Of a DNA stretch of 64,000 nucleotides, positions 8,850 to 18,921 are shown in pieces. The stretch's first letter is position 1; each line of letters starts with the position of its first letter. The DNA is from Mycolicibacterium sp. (lineage in GTDB: Bacteria > Actinomycetota > Actinomycetes > Mycobacteriales > Mycobacteriaceae), in assembly GCA_020637165.1 (NCBI GenBank), contig JACJWN010000003.1, positions 372,001 through 436,000 on the forward strand, in the 5' to 3' direction. The notes below the pieces were generated by a model, which saw only the letters and a program-made list of their open reading frames with translations, searched no databases and had not been told where the DNA came from. The translations under genes and the position numbers were made by a program.

Positions 8850-10566
8850 TTTCGCGGTGTGGGCGCCGCTGCCCCGGCTGGTCCGGCTCAACGTCGACGG
8901 CGCCGTGCATCCGATGGCGCGAGACGACGACGGATGGTGGCGGGCGTCGGTGGACTGCGCGCCGGCGTCGCGATACGGCTTTGTCCTCGACGACGACCCG
9001 ACGGTGCTGCCGGACCCGCGCTCACCGCGTCAACCCGACGGTGTGCACGACCGGTCCCAGCTGTGGGACCCACGCGCCGCGCGGTGGACCGACGCCGGAT
9101 GGACAGGCCGCCCGGTACCAGGCGGGGTGATCTACGAACTGCACACCGGGACGTTCACGCCCGAAGGCACCTTCGAGGCGGCCATCGGCAAGCTCGACCA
9201 GCTGGTGGAGCTGGGCGTGGACTTCGTCGAGCTGATGCCGGTCAACGCGTTCAACGGCACCCACGGCTGGGGCTACGACGGGGTGCTGTGGTTCGCGGTG
9301 CACGAACCCTACGGCGGCCCGGACGGGCTGGTCCGGCTGGTGGACGCCTGCCACGCGCGCGGACTGGGAGTGCTGATCGACGCAGTGTTCAACCACTTCG
9401 GGCCGTCGGGCAATTACCTGCCCCGGTTCGGGCCGTACCTGTCATCGGCGACGAACCCCTGGGGCCAGGGTGTGAACCTCAGCGGTCCCGGTTCCGACGA
9501 GGTGCGCCGCATGATCATCGACTGCGCGCTGCGCTGGATGCGCGACTTCCACGCCGACGGACTGCGACTGGACGCCGTGCACGCCATGGTGGACACCACC
9601 GCGATCAACATCCTGGAGGAGCTCGCGGCCGAAACCGACTCGCTGGCAGGGGTTCTCGGGCGGCCGCTGGCGCTGGTCGCCGAGAGCGACCTCAACGATC
9701 CCCGGCTGGTCACGCCACGCGACCACGGCGGATATGGCCTCACCGCGCAGTGGGACGACGACATCCATCACGCCGTCCACACCGCAGTCTCCGGGGAGAG
9801 GCAGGGGTATTACGCCGACTTCGGCACCATGACCACCCTGGCCACCACCCTGCGCAACGGCTATTTCCACGCCGGGACGTACTCGTCGTTCCGGGGTCGC
9901 CGGCACGGCCGTCCACTGGACACCACCCTGATCCCGGCGACCCGGCTGGTGGCCTATACCTGCACCCACGATCAGGTCGGCAACCGCGCCGTGGGTGACC
10001 GCCCCTCGCAGAACCTCGATCAGGGCCAACTGGCGATCAAGGCCGCATTGGTGCTCGGCTCGCCCTACACCGCGATGCTGTTCATGGGCGAGGAGTGGGG
10101 CTCAACCCGGCCGTTCCAGTTCTTCAGCTCCCACCCCGAGCCGGAATTGGCCGCGGCCACCGCGCTGGGCCGCAAATCGGAGTTCGCCGACCACGGCTGG
10201 GATGCCGACGACGTCCCGGACCCGCAGGATCCCGGGACGTTTCTGCGCTCCAAGCTGGACTGGTCGGAGATCGGTCAACCTCACCACGCCCGGCTCCTGG
10301 AGTTCTATCGCGGCCTGATCCGACTGCGACGCACCGAACCCGATATGGCCGATCCGTGGCTGCCCCACCTCGACATCGAGTTCGACGAGCGGCGGCGCTG
10401 GATCGTGATGCGCCGCGGCCGGATCGCGATCGCCTGCAACCTGGGGGCCGATCCGGCCGAGGTCCCGGCCACCGGCCGACTACTGCTGGACTGGGGTGAA
10501 CCGCAGGTCGGCGACGCATCCACCACATTGCCGGGCCACTCCGTCGCGGTGCTCAGAGCCGTCTAG
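8842..10566 (+). CDS. treZ: Malto-oligosyltrehalose trehalohydrolase TreZ
   Basis: 574 residues. TreZ hydrolyses the maltotrehalose made by TreY and releases free trehalose, which mycobacteria need for trehalose mycolates and other glycolipids. An N-terminal early-set domain begins MADFAVWAPLPRLVRLNVD. The GH13 barrel has DAVFNHFGPSGNY (region I), DGLRLDAVHAM (nucleophile Asp), LVAESDLNDPRL (catalytic Glu) and TCTHDQVGNRAVGDR (region IV). I used the ATG inside the end of treY; an open frame continues 51 nt upstream but lacks family similarity. The 3' end meets ilvA: the two stop codons overlap within CTAG, so there is no intergenic terminator between the convergent genes. Confidence 0.95.
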   Translation: MADFAVWAPLPRLVRLNVDGAVHPMARDDDGWWRASVDCAPASRYGFVLDDDPTVLPDPRSPRQPDGVHDRSQLWDPRAARWTDAGWTGRPVPGGVIYELHTGTFTPEGTFEAAIGKLDQLVELGVDFVELMPVNAFNGTHGWGYDGVLWFAVHEPYGGPDGLVRLVDACHARGLGVLIDAVFNHFGPSGNYLPRFGPYLSSATNPWGQGVNLSGPGSDEVRRMIIDCALRWMRDFHADGLRLDAVHAMVDTTAINILEELAAETDSLAGVLGRPLALVAESDLNDPRLVTPRDHGGYGLTAQWDDDIHHAVHTAVSGERQGYYADFGTMTTLATTLRNGYFHAGTYSSFRGRRHGRPLDTTLIPATRLVAYTCTHDQVGNRAVGDRPSQNLDQGQLAIKAALVLGSPYTAMLFMGEEWGSTRPFQFFSSHPEPELAAATALGRKSEFADHGWDADDVPDPQDPGTFLRSKLDWSEIGQPHHARLLEFYRGLIRLRRTEPDMADPWLPHLDIEFDERRRWIVMRRGRIAIACNLGADPAEVPATGRLLLDWGEPQVGDASTTLPGHSVAVLRAV

Positions 10567-11843
10567 GTCAGGTAGCGGTAGGCCGGCGAGCCCGGCTCGA
10601 GCGCCTCGACGTGCAGACCGGAGGCGTTCATCCGGGCGTGCAGCCCGTCGAGGTCGGCCGCCGACCCGAGTTCGATGCCGACCAGCGCCTCGCCGGTTTC
10701 CCGGTTGTTGCGCTTGACGTACTCGAAGATCGTGATGTCGTCGTTGGGGCCCAGAATCTCGTCGAGGAATCGGCGCAGCGCACCGGGCTCCTGGGGGAAG
10801 TCCACCAGGAAGTAGTGCTTGAGCCCCTTGTGCACCAGGGAGCGCTCGAGAACTTCGCCGTAGCGAGACACGTCGTTGTTCCCACCGGAGATCAGGCATA
10901 CCACGGTCGATCCCGGTGTCAGGTCCGCCTCCAGCAGGCCCGCGACCGATAGCGCCCCGGCTGGCTCGGCGATGATGCCTTCGTTCTGGTAGAGATCGAG
11001 CATCGCCGTACAGACCGCACCCTCGTCGACGGTGGTGACCGACACCATGTCCCCCGCGGCCGCGAGCGCCTGGTAGGTCAACGCCCCGGCCCTCTTCACC
11101 GCCGCGCCGTCGACGAACTGATCGACGTGGTCGAGCGTGACCGGCCCGCCGGCCGAGAGTGCGGCCATCATCGACGGCGCGCCGGCCGGTTCGACGCCGA
11201 GCACCGAGGTGGCCGACGTCCGCTCGGCCAGGTAGGTGGTGACTCCGGCGATGCAGCCGCCGCCGCCGACCGGGATAATCACCAGATCCGGCTCGGTGCC
11301 CAGTTGGTCGAGCAACTCCGCGGCGATGGTGCCCTGCCCCGCCATAGTGCGGGGATCGTCATAGGGCGGCACCAGGGTCGCCCCGGTGCGCCCGACATCC
11401 TCGAGGGCGGCCGCGGCGGCATCGTCGTAGCCCGCACCGCCCACGATGACCTGGATGTACTCCCCGCCGTGGTAGCGGATCCGGTCACGCTTCTGTTTGG
11501 GCGTCTTGGCCGGTACGTAGACGCGCCCGTGCACCTGCATGGACCGGCAGGCCACCGCGAAACCCTGGGCGTGGTTGCCCGCCGACGAGCAGACCACACC
11601 CTCCCGCAGTTCCTCCGGGCTCAGCTGCATGATCAGGTTGTAGGCGCCGCGAAGCTTGTAGGACCGCACGCTCTGGAGATCCTCGCGTTTGAGGTAGACC
11701 TCCGCGCCGGTGACCGCAGAGAGCCGATCACTGTGTTGCAGCGGGGTGCGGGCCACCACGCCCGCGATCCGCCGGGCGGCCTCGTCGATGTCGGCCGCGG
11801 ACAGCGGCGATGACAGGCGAGGCTGACTCAGGTCGGCGGACAC
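10563..11843 (-). CDS. ilvA: Threonine ammonia-lyase IlvA (biosynthetic threonine deaminase)
   Basis: 426 residues. IlvA converts threonine to 2-oxobutyrate and ammonia, the first committed step of isoleucine synthesis. The PLP lysine is K63 in the motif SVRSYKLRGAYN, the SSAGNHAQG phosphate-side loop follows, and the glycine-rich PVGGGG loop binds the cofactor phosphate. A single C-terminal ACT-like regulatory domain (about 335-426, starting KHYFLVDFPQEPGALRRF) suggests isoleucine/valine allostery of the short actinobacterial type. The start is GTG. The gene lies 29 nt downstream of the Rv1558-like gene in the same direction, probably one transcript, and is convergent with treZ. Confidence 0.96.
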   Translation of the reverse strand: MSADLSQPRLSSPLSAADIDEAARRIAGVVARTPLQHSDRLSAVTGAEVYLKREDLQSVRSYKLRGAYNLIMQLSPEELREGVVCSSAGNHAQGFAVACRSMQVHGRVYVPAKTPKQKRDRIRYHGGEYIQVIVGGAGYDDAAAAALEDVGRTGATLVPPYDDPRTMAGQGTIAAELLDQLGTEPDLVIIPVGGGGCIAGVTTYLAERTSATSVLGVEPAGAPSMMAALSAGGPVTLDHVDQFVDGAAVKRAGALTYQALAAAGDMVSVTTVDEGAVCTAMLDLYQNEGIIAEPAGALSVAGLLEADLTPGSTVVCLISGGNNDVSRYGEVLERSLVHKGLKHYFLVDFPQEPGALRRFLDEILGPNDDITIFEYVKRNNRETGEALVGIELGSAADLDGLHARMNASGLHVEALEPGSPAYRYLT

Positions 11844-11872
11844 CGATTAATGGTGCCACCGCCGACCCGGAA

Positions 11873-12310
11873 TCACTGAATCGGGGTGAGCACGAACACC
11901 GGGATTTCGCGGTCGGTTTTCCGCTGGTAGTCGGCGTAGTCGGGCCAGACCTCGACAGCGCGGCGCCACCAGGTCGCCTTCTCCTCGCCGAAGACCTCGC
12001 GGGCGTCGTAATCGGCGGTGCGGGTGCCGTCCTGCAACTCCACCCGGGGGTTCTTCTTGACGTTGTAGTACCAGACCGGGTTCTTGGGAGCACCGCCCAG
12101 CGACGCCACGACGGCGTACTCGCCGGCGTGCTCGACCCGCATCAGCGGCGTTTTGCGGAGCTTGCCGGTCTTGGCCCCGACGGTGCTCAGCAACACCACC
12201 GGTTTGCCCTGAAGGGAGGTGCCTTCGGTCCCCCCGGATGACATGTACAACTCGGCGTTCTCCCGGGCCCAGTCCAACGTGCTCGGCTCATAGTCTCCAT
12301 TCAGCGGCAT
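11873..12310 (-). CDS. F420-dependent nitroreductase (Ddn/FDOR-type) family protein, Rv1558-like
   Basis: 145 residues. This is a small split-barrel flavoprotein-like fold of the deazaflavin (F420)-dependent nitroreductase family, whose members use F420H2 to reduce quinones or nitro compounds. Visible signatures are [19 protein letters not shown], the family's phosphate/F420-binding loop, then [16 protein letters not shown] and the closing [11 protein letters not shown]. There is no signal peptide. A TAGGCT -10 lies 6 nt before the chosen ATG, so a leaderless start is likely; a GTG one codon upstream is the alternative. It sits upstream of ilvA in the same order as Rv1558-Rv1559. The physiological substrate is not evident. 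Confidence 0.88.
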   Translation of the reverse strand: MPLNGDYEPSTLDWARENAELYMSSGGTEGTSLQGKPVVLLSTVGAKTGKLRKTPLMRVEHAGEYAVVASLGGAPKNPVWYYNVKKNPRVELQDGTRTADYDAREVFGEEKATWWRRAVEVWPDYADYQRKTDREIPVFVLTPIQ

Positions 12311-12415
12311 CACCCCAGCCTAGGCGAGCCAGGTGTTGGGCCGGTAACGTCGAAGTGCCCCGGTGCGATAGCCAAGGCGAATCGGTGTTTCAGTCGATCT
12401 GGAGGTCGGTCAGAA

Positions 12416-12835
12416 GTGCGCAAGTACTATGGATTCGGTATCAGCGTCGTCGCCGTCGCAGCCCTCGCCCTGGGCGGCTCGGGTGTCGCCGCCGCCGACG
12501 ATGAGTTCGTCGGCGAGACCTACGCCGAAGCTCAGCAAGCGATCAGCAAAGCGGGCCTGACCAGCAGGATCGGCACCACGGTCGGCGGCGATCTCCCGAC
12601 GGAGAAGTGCATCGTCTCCGGGTCGCGAACCGTGGAGATCGTTGGCTCGAGCGGAATGACCGGCGGCAGCGAGATCGTTCTCGACCTCGACTGCAGCTTG
12701 TCGGTGGCCTCGCAGAACGAGCAGCAGCAGGCCCCGCAGGAGAGCCAGGAGTCCCAGGAGGGGGCACGGGAGGGCCAGGAGGAATCGGCGCTGCTGCAGG
12801 AGGCCAACCCTGGTGAATCCGGGTCGGTCAACTAG
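12416..12835 (+). CDS. Small secreted PASTA-like protein with Gln/Glu-rich tail
   Basis: 139 residues. There is a clear signal peptide (about 1-27: MRKYYGFG, hydrophobic core, cleavage after VAAA). The mature part opens with VGETYAEAQQAISKAGL, which matches the pattern of a PASTA or PASTA-like repeat, and has two cysteines (in EKCIV and LDCSL) that could form a disulphide outside the cell. From about residue 100 the tail is low complexity and rich in Gln, Glu and Ser. The start is GTG with a strong GGAGGT ribosome site 9 nt upstream. It stands alone, convergent with dnaE1 and divergent from the nitroreductase gene. I do not recognise a named orthologue; a role in binding cell-wall material is only a guess from the fold. 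Confidence 0.8.
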   Translation: MRKYYGFGISVVAVAALALGGSGVAAADDEFVGETYAEAQQAISKAGLTSRIGTTVGGDLPTEKCIVSGSRTVEIVGSSGMTGGSEIVLDLDCSLSVASQNEQQQAPQESQESQEGAREGQEESALLQEANPGESGSVN

Positions 12836-12851
12836 TCCGGAGGTTCGTTCG

Positions 12852-15800
12852 TCAGCCGCCCAGGCAGCCGGGTCCCAGTAGGGCCTTCAAATCGCCCATC
12901 AGCGCTGAGGACGGCGTCACCCGCAGCGACTGGTCGAGCTCCAGCGTGGTGATCCGATCCCCGCTGATCAGCCGCAGATGCACCTGGGAAGTTCCCGGGT
13001 GCCGGGACAGCACCTGCTTGAGCGCGGCCACCTTGTCCAAGGTGCACTGCCGGGTGGGCAGGCTCACCGCCACCGGGCGGTCGGTCTGGGCTGCCGAGAA
13101 ATCGGGCACCACAAGGTCGTTGGCGATCAGTGAGATCCGGTCATCCTGGATACGGACCTTGGCTCCCACGAGCACCACCGCGTCGTCGGCGATCTCGGCG
13201 CCGAACAACGAGTAGGTCTGCGGGAAGAACATCACCTCGATGCCACCGGTGAGGTCTTCCAGTTGCGCCGAGGCCCATGGCAGCCCGCTCTTGTTGACCC
13301 GGCGGTTGACCGAGGCCAGGATCCCGCCGATACGCACTTGTGCGTCGTTGGCCACCTCGCCGGCGAGGATGGCCGGAATCGGGGTGTCGATCTGCGCCGC
13401 CAGCAGATGCGCGATCCCGTTAAGCGGATGCCCGGAGACATAGAGGCCCAACATCTCCCGTTCGAGGGCGAGTTTGTGCTTGTCCTCCCACTCCTCGTCG
13501 GGAACCTTGATGGTGAACGCCGAATCGCCGGCGTCGGTGCCGTCGCTTCCCCCACCGAACAGGTCGAACTGGCCCATGGCTTCGGCCTTCTTGGTGCCCA
13601 GCACCGACTCGACCGCGTCGCTGTGGACGAGGAAAAGCCCCTTGCGCGGATGACCCATCGAGTCGAACGCCCCGGCCTTGACCAGCGACTCGGTGACCTT
13701 CTTATTGCAAGCCCCGATGTCGATCTTGTTGAGGTAGTCGGAGAAGTCGGTGAACTTCCCCTTGGCGGTGCGGGTGGCGATCAGCGACCCCACCACGTTG
13801 GCGCCGACATTGCGCACCGCGCCGAGCCCGAACCGGATGTCGGCACCCACCGAGGCGAAATTCTGCACCGACTCGTTGACGTCGGGCGGAAGTACGGTGA
13901 TCCCCAGCCGGCGGCAGTCGGCCAGGTAGATCGCGGCCTTGTCCTTGTCATCGCCCACCGAGGTGAGCAGACCGGCCATGTACTCGGCTGGATAGTTAGC
14001 CTTGAGGTAGGCGGTCCAGTAGGACACCAGCCCGTAGCCGGCGGCGTGGGACTTGTTGAACGCATACCCGGCGAACGGAAGGATGGTGTCCCACAGCGCC
14101 TTGACCGCGCGCTCGGAGAACCCGTTTGCGGTCATTCCCTCGTAGAAACCCTTGTACTCGGCCTCGAGCACCTCGAGTTTCTTCTTACCCATGGCTTTTC
14201 GCAGCGCGTCGGCCTTTCCCATGGTGTAAGAGGCGACCTTCTGGGCGATGAACATGATCTGCTCTTGGTAGACGATCAGACCGTAGGTCTCGGCGAGGAT
14301 CTCCCGGAGTGGCTCCTCCAATTCGGGATGGATCGGCTTGATGGCCTGTCGGCCGTTCTTGCGATCGGCGTAGTCGTTGTGCGCGTTCATGCCCATCGGG
14401 CCGGGCCGGTACAGCGCCAGCACCGCGACGATGTCGTTGAACTCGGTGGGCTGCATGCGGCGGAGCAGATCCCGCATCGGCCCGCCGTCGAGCTGGAACA
14501 CCCCCAGGGTGTCACCGCGCCCCAGCAGTTCGTATGCCTTGGGGTCGTCCAGAGGCAGCGACTCCAGGTCGAGGTCCACGCCGCGGTTGGCTTTGATGTT
14601 CTCGATGCAGTCGCCGATGATGGTCAGGTTCCGCAGGCCCAGGAAGTCCATCTTCAGCAGACCGATGGCCTCACACGACGGGTAGTCCCAGCCGGTGATG
14701 ATCGCGCCGTCCTGCGGACGGCGCCACAGCGGGATCGCCTCGATCAGCGGCTCCGAGCTCATGATCACCGCACACGCGTGCACACCGGCATTGCGAACCA
14801 GGCCCTCCAGCCCGCGCGCGGTCTCGTAGATGGTGCGCACGTCGGGGTCGGTGTCGATCAGGGTCCGAACCTCGGCGGCCTCCTTGAACCGCTCGTGGTT
14901 GGGATCGGTGATACCGGACAGCGGGATGTCCTTGGCCATGATCGGCGGCGGCAGCGCCTTGGTGATCCGGTCGGCGATGGCGAATCCCGGCTGGCCGAAG
15001 TGCACCCGGGCGGAGTCCTTCAGCGCGGCCTTGGTCTTGATGGTGCCGAAGGTGATGACCTGGGCCACCCGGTCGCTGCCCCACTTCTCGGCGGCATAGC
15101 GCACCATCTCGCCGCGGCGGCGGTCGTCGAAGTCGATGTCGATGTCGGGGGCCGAAGGCCGTTCCGGGTTGAGGAAGCGCTCGAAGAGCAGCCCGTGCGG
15201 GATCGGGTCGATATTGGTGATCCCGAGCGCATAGGCCACCAGCGAGCCGGCGGCCGATCCCCGGCCGGGACCGACGCGGATGTCGATGGAGCGCGCGTAG
15301 TTGATCAGATCGGCGACGATCAGGAAGTAGGCGGGGAAACCCTTGCCGCAGATGACGTCGATCTCGTAACCGGCCCGTTCGGTGTATTCCGGCGGCACGC
15401 CGGCCGGGAAACGCCGGCGCAGACCCGCCTCGACCTCGTGGCGCAACCAGGACCCCTGATCATGGCCCTCGGGCACCGGGAAGATCGGCATACGGTCCCG
15501 CGGGGTCCACACCTCGTCATAGGACTGCACCCGCTCGGCGATGAGCAGCGTCGAGTCGCAGGCACCCGGGATCTCGCCGTCCCACAGAGCGCGCATCTCG
15601 GCGGCGGACTTCAGGTAGTAGCCGTCGCCGTCGAATTTGAACCGGTTCGGGTCCGACAGCGTCTTGCCGGTCTGCACGCACAGCAGGGCCTCGTGGTTGT
15701 GGGCGGCATCGCGGGTGACGTAGTGGCAGTCGTTGGTGGCCAGCGGCGGGATGCCCAGCTTGCGGCCTACCTCCAACAGCCCGTCGCGGACCCGCCGCTC

Positions 15801-16400
15801 GATCGACAGGCCGTGGTCCATCAACTCCAGGAAGTAGTTGTCGGCCCCGAAGATCTCCCGCCACTTGGCGGCCGAGGCGACGGCCTCGTCGAACTGGCCC
15901 AGCCGCAGCCGGGTCTGGACCTCCCCGGACGGGCATCCGGTGGTGGCGATGATGCCCTCGGCGTGCTCGGCGATGATCTCGGCATCCATCCGGTTCCACT
16001 TGCCCAGCTGGCCCTCGAAGGATGCCAGCGAGGTCAGCTTGAACAGGTTGCGCAACCCGGTGGCGTTCTCGGCGACCATCGTCAGGTGGGTGTAGGAGCC
16101 GCTGCCGGAAACATCGTCGGACTTCTGCCCGGGGTCTCCCCAGAGAATCCGGCGGGTGTCGAAGCGGGAACCGGGCGCGACGTACGCCTCGACCCCGATG
16201 ATCGGTTTGATCCCGGCCTTGGTGGCGGAGTTGTAGAACTCGCTGGCCCCAAACATGTTGCCGTGATCGGTCATCCCGATGGCCGGCATCTCCAGCCGCT
16301 GCGCCTCCGACAGCATCGGCGTGATCTTGGCGGCGCCGTCGAGCATGGAGTACTCGGTGTGGTTGTGCAGGTGCACGAAGGCGCCGGTCTGATTGCCCAT
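12852..16400 (-). CDS. dnaE1: DNA polymerase III subunit alpha DnaE1 (replicative polymerase)
   Basis: 1182 residues, essentially the M. tuberculosis length. This is the main replicative DNA polymerase. The N-terminal PHP domain (about 1-280) begins [15 protein letters not shown] with its metal-binding histidines intact; in mycobacteria this domain is the replicative proofreading exonuclease. The palm carries [17 protein letters not shown] and the catalytic aspartates in [15 protein letters not shown]. Thumb, fingers, a tandem helix-hairpin-helix region and a C-terminal OB fold (about 1000-1100, opening [18 protein letters not shown]) follow. The start is ATG, with a TAGACT -10 at 16410-16415 that puts transcription only 1-2 nt upstream. 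This separates it from the operon above. No frameshift was seen. Confidence 0.97.
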   Translation of the reverse strand: MGNQTGAFVHLHNHTEYSMLDGAAKITPMLSEAQRLEMPAIGMTDHGNMFGASEFYNSATKAGIKPIIGVEAYVAPGSRFDTRRILWGDPGQKSDDVSGSGSYTHLTMVAENATGLRNLFKLTSLASFEGQLGKWNRMDAEIIAEHAEGIIATTGCPSGEVQTRLRLGQFDEAVASAAKWREIFGADNYFLELMDHGLSIERRVRDGLLEVGRKLGIPPLATNDCHYVTRDAAHNHEALLCVQTGKTLSDPNRFKFDGDGYYLKSAAEMRALWDGEIPGACDSTLLIAERVQSYDEVWTPRDRMPIFPVPEGHDQGSWLRHEVEAGLRRRFPAGVPPEYTERAGYEIDVICGKGFPAYFLIVADLINYARSIDIRVGPGRGSAAGSLVAYALGITNIDPIPHGLLFERFLNPERPSAPDIDIDFDDRRRGEMVRYAAEKWGSDRVAQVITFGTIKTKAALKDSARVHFGQPGFAIADRITKALPPPIMAKDIPLSGITDPNHERFKEAAEVRTLIDTDPDVRTIYETARGLEGLVRNAGVHACAVIMSSEPLIEAIPLWRRPQDGAIITGWDYPSCEAIGLLKMDFLGLRNLTIIGDCIENIKANRGVDLDLESLPLDDPKAYELLGRGDTLGVFQLDGGPMRDLLRRMQPTEFNDIVAVLALYRPGPMGMNAHNDYADRKNGRQAIKPIHPELEEPLREILAETYGLIVYQEQIMFIAQKVASYTMGKADALRKAMGKKKLEVLEAEYKGFYEGMTANGFSERAVKALWDTILPFAGYAFNKSHAAGYGLVSYWTAYLKANYPAEYMAGLLTSVGDDKDKAAIYLADCRRLGITVLPPDVNESVQNFASVGADIRFGLGAVRNVGANVVGSLIATRTAKGKFTDFSDYLNKIDIGACNKKVTESLVKAGAFDSMGHPRKGLFLVHSDAVESVLGTKKAEAMGQFDLFGGGSDGTDAGDSAFTIKVPDEEWEDKHKLALEREMLGLYVSGHPLNGIAHLLAAQIDTPIPAILAGEVANDAQVRIGGILASVNRRVNKSGLPWASAQLEDLTGGIEVMFFPQTYSLFGAEIADDAVVLVGAKVRIQDDRISLIANDLVVPDFSAAQTDRPVAVSLPTRQCTLDKVAALKQVLSRHPGTSQVHLRLISGDRITTLELDQSLRVTPSSALMGDLKALLGPGCLGG

Positions 16401-16409
16401 AGGCCCGAC

Positions 16410-16415
16410 AGTCTA
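16410..16415 (-). promoter_or_regulatory. -10 element of dnaE1 (TAGACT)
   Basis: TAGACT on the minus strand ends 9 nt before the dnaE1 ATG, predicting a leader of only one or two nucleotides. It lies in the 63-nt gap after the SecD-head-like gene, so dnaE1 can be transcribed independently. Inferred from sequence and spacing. Confidence 0.45.
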
Positions 16416-16463
16416 GGGGCGCGGGCCGACGCCCTCGGCGTGTCGGTGAGCCGTGTCTACCGA

Positions 16464-17051
16464 TCAGGCGTCATCGCGCAGCTTGCGGGCGATCTCCTTG
16501 GCCTGCTCGGGGGTCAGTTCCCCGGAGAGCTGGAGCACCTGACCGTCGATCGGGCCGGAGATCTTGGGGCCCCACACCACCGTGCCGTCACGGACGAACG
16601 CGACCTGCTTGCCCACCTGTCCGGCAGTGAATTGGCCGAACTCCTTGGCCGACTCCGGCGTCATCGACATCTGCACGATCTCGACGCCGGTCAGCGGGTT
16701 GAGAAAGGAGTCGACGTCGGTCAGCTGAACCCGCAGGCCCTCGGGCGCCAGTTCGTACACAGCGGTCTTTTCGATATCGCAGACCTTGATCTGCTTGTCC
16801 GGCGGCGTGGGCGCCGGCGGCGGACACTGCTCGGGAGTGGTCACGAAGGCACTGATCACCGGGCGCACCGGCAGCGGTTTGATGGTCAGCACCGGTGCCG
16901 TCGTGGTGGTCGGGGTCGTCGGCATGTCGGCCTGCCGGTTCAGCCGCGGCGCCAGCAGCCCGAGCAGCACCGGCACGACGATCGCCGCCGAGGACAGCGC
17001 TGCCATAACGGCGATCAGGATTTTCCGTTTCCGGCGTCTGGGTTCGGTCAT
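16464..17051 (-). CDS. Membrane-anchored protein with SecDF P1-head-like domain
   Basis: 195 residues. A basic N terminus ([10 protein letters not shown]) is followed by one membrane span (about 11-34), a Thr/Pro linker (PTTPTTTTAP) and an extracytoplasmic domain. The end of that domain, FTAGQVGKQVAFVRDGTVV then GPIDGQVLQLSGELTPEQAKEIARKL, is the pattern of the SecD P1 head subdomain. The SecD transmembrane parts are missing, so this is a stand-alone head, not SecD. In SecD the head engages emerging proteins; what the free head does is unknown. Two cysteines (C76 in PEQCPPP, C91 in KVCDI) may pair. Its ATG overlaps the rarD stop as ATGA, which places it last in the lspA operon. Confidence 0.7.
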   Translation of the reverse strand: MTEPRRRKRKILIAVMAALSSAAIVVPVLLGLLAPRLNRQADMPTTPTTTTAPVLTIKPLPVRPVISAFVTTPEQCPPPAPTPPDKQIKVCDIEKTAVYELAPEGLRVQLTDVDSFLNPLTGVEIVQMSMTPESAKEFGQFTAGQVGKQVAFVRDGTVVWGPKISGPIDGQVLQLSGELTPEQAKEIARKLRDDA

Positions 17052-17998
17052 GATCCCTGCAAGTTACCTGGCCGATCCACCCGGGCGGCTCGCCGCCCGC
17101 CGAACGCGCGGGATAGCGCGTCGGTGCTGAAGATCGCCAACGCCGCCCAGATCAGCGCGAACCCAGCCCAGCGCACCGGCGGCATCGGCTCGTGGTCGAC
17201 TAGCACCCCCCAAGCCATCTGCAGTGACGGGGTGAGGTACTGCAGCAGGCCGAGGGTCACCAGCGGCAGCCGCTGGGCGGCAGCGCCGAACAGCAGCAGT
17301 GGCACCGCGGTCACCGGCCCGCACAGCGCCATCAGCAGCGCATGGCCGGCACCGTGGTTGGTGAAGTGTGAGCTCCCGCTGAGCTGTAAGACCACCAGGT
17401 AGGCCAGGGCAAAGGGAGCGGCGATGGCGGTCTCGACCGCGACACTGACCCGGGGATCGGTCGGAACGATCTTCTTGACGGCGCCGTAGAGGCCGAAGGA
17501 CAGGGCCAGTCCGATCGCGATCAGCGGCGGGCCGTCGAGGCCCACCGAAAGCAGCAGCACCGCGGCCATCGCGATCGTCAGGGCCACCCACTGGCCGGGG
17601 TTGAGTCGCTCGGCGAAGACCGCGACCCCGAGGACCACGCTGACCAGCGGAGTGACGAAGTAACCCAGCGCTGCGTCGACCACATGGTTCGCGTTGACGG
17701 CGTAGATGTAGATCAGCCAGTTCGTCGAGATCAGTGCCGAGGCGCAGGCCAGCAGCAGCCAGGTCCGGCCGGTGATGGCCGCCAGGTCACCCAGCCTCCG
17801 GATAACCACCAGCAGCACGGCCAGGAGAAGCAAGGTCCACACGATGCGGTGGGCGAGCACCTCCACGGTCCCGGCCGGGGCGAGCAGGGTGAAAAACGCC
17901 GGGAACACGCCCCAGAGGCCGTAGGCGCCGAGACCGAAAAGCAGGCCGCGGGGATCACCGACGCGGTGCGGTGCCGTCAAGGGCCGCGGCGTCGTCAA
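17048..17998 (-). CDS. rarD: RarD-type EamA/DMT superfamily transporter
   Basis: 316 residues with about ten membrane spans arranged as two EamA repeats. The sequence opens [19 protein letters not shown], typical of RarD, and has the family [13 protein letters not shown] and ALGYFVTPL motifs. The substrate of this drug/metabolite transporter family is not known. The open frame extends 117 nt into the pseudouridine synthase gene. I chose TTG at 17998 because it overlaps the upstream stop as TTGA, a pattern of translational coupling that also suits the operon, and gives a near-family length (about 295). A second TTG six codons downstream is possible. Its own stop overlaps the next ATG. Confidence 0.82.
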   Translation of the reverse strand: MTTPRPLTAPHRVGDPRGLLFGLGAYGLWGVFPAFFTLLAPAGTVEVLAHRIVWTLLLLAVLLVVIRRLGDLAAITGRTWLLLACASALISTNWLIYIYAVNANHVVDAALGYFVTPLVSVVLGVAVFAERLNPGQWVALTIAMAAVLLLSVGLDGPPLIAIGLALSFGLYGAVKKIVPTDPRVSVAVETAIAAPFALAYLVVLQLSGSSHFTNHGAGHALLMALCGPVTAVPLLLFGAAAQRLPLVTLGLLQYLTPSLQMAWGVLVDHEPMPPVRWAGFALIWAALAIFSTDALSRAFGGRRAARVDRPGNLQGS

Positions 17999-18921
17999 GA
18001 CTCCGCTCGCAGCACATCCAGGGCATGCTGCAGGTCGGCCGGGTACGGGCTGGTGATCTCGATACGACGGCCGTCGCCCGGGTGGGCGAATGCCAGTGAG
18101 CGTGCATGCAGCCACTGTCGTTCCAGACCGAGTCGCCGGGCCAGCACCGGGTCCGCCCCGTAGGTCAGATCACCGGCGCAGGGGTGGTGCAGCGCGGCGA
18201 AGTGCACCCGGATCTGGTGGGTCCGGCCGGTCTCCAGGTGGATGTCGAGCAGGCTTGCCGAGCGGAACATCTCCAGCGTGTCGTAGTGGGTGATGCTGTG
18301 TCGTCCGTTCTCGGTGACGGCGAACTTCCAGTCGTGGCCCCGGTGCCGGCCGATCGGGGCGTCGATGGTTCCGCTGGAAGGGTCCGGATGCCCCTGCACC
18401 ACCGCGTGATACCGCTTATCCACGGTGCGCTGCTTGAACGCCCGTTTGAGCACCGTATAGGCCCGCTCGGACAGCGCGACCACCATGACGCCGGAGGTGC
18501 CGACGTCGAGGCGGTGGACGATCCCCTGCCGCTCGTGGATGCCAGAGGTGGAGATCCGGAAGCCGGCGGCAGCCAGCCCGCCCAGCACGGTGGGTCCGTG
18601 CCAGCCCACCGTCGCGTGCGCTGCCACCCCCGGCGGCTTGTCGACGGCGACGATGTCGTCGTCGGAGTAAAGGATCTCCATCCCCTCGATCTCGACCGGG
18701 ATGTTCTGGACCGGTGGCGGCTCCTCCGGGAGGGTCACCGTCAGCCACGCGCCGGCTTCCAGCTTGTCGGACTTACCGACGGCGGTTCCGTCGATCTGGA
18801 CGCCGCCGGCTTCGGCGACCGCGGCCACCGCGGTCCGCGACAGGCCGAGCAGCCTGGCCAGCCCGGCGTCGACGCGCATCCCGGCCAGCCCCTCCGGGAC
18901 CGGCATCGAACGTTCGGCCAT
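17995..18921 (-). CDS. RluA/RluD-family 23S rRNA pseudouridine synthase (Rv1540-like)
   Basis: 308 residues, identical in length to the M. tuberculosis counterpart. It isomerises selected uridines in RNA to pseudouridine. An S4-like RNA-binding segment (about 10-70: [19 protein letters not shown]) is followed by the catalytic domain with [14 protein letters not shown], where the Asp is the catalytic nucleophile, and the late [19 protein letters not shown] motif. I used the ATG whose first base is the last of the lspA stop (TGATG), because [18 protein letters not shown] is the family opening; the longer open frame upstream is lspA sequence in another frame. It belongs to an lspA-rluD-like-rarD operon. 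The exact target uridines are not predictable here. Confidence 0.93.
   Translation of the reverse strand: MAERSMPVPEGLAGMRVDAGLARLLGLSRTAVAAVAEAGGVQIDGTAVGKSDKLEAGAWLTVTLPEEPPPVQNIPVEIEGMEILYSDDDIVAVDKPPGVAAHATVGWHGPTVLGGLAAAGFRISTSGIHERQGIVHRLDVGTSGVMVVALSERAYTVLKRAFKQRTVDKRYHAVVQGHPDPSSGTIDAPIGRHRGHDWKFAVTENGRHSITHYDTLEMFRSASLLDIHLETGRTHQIRVHFAALHHPCAGDLTYGADPVLARRLGLERQWLHARSLAFAHPGDGRRIEITSPYPADLQHALDVLRAES

Noticed and set aside
13263-17402. Very long plus-strand open frame (1379 codons)
   Set aside because: It is antisense to dnaE1 and the SecD-head gene. The translation is rich in His, Arg and Gly with no family features, as expected for a shadow frame in GC-rich DNA.
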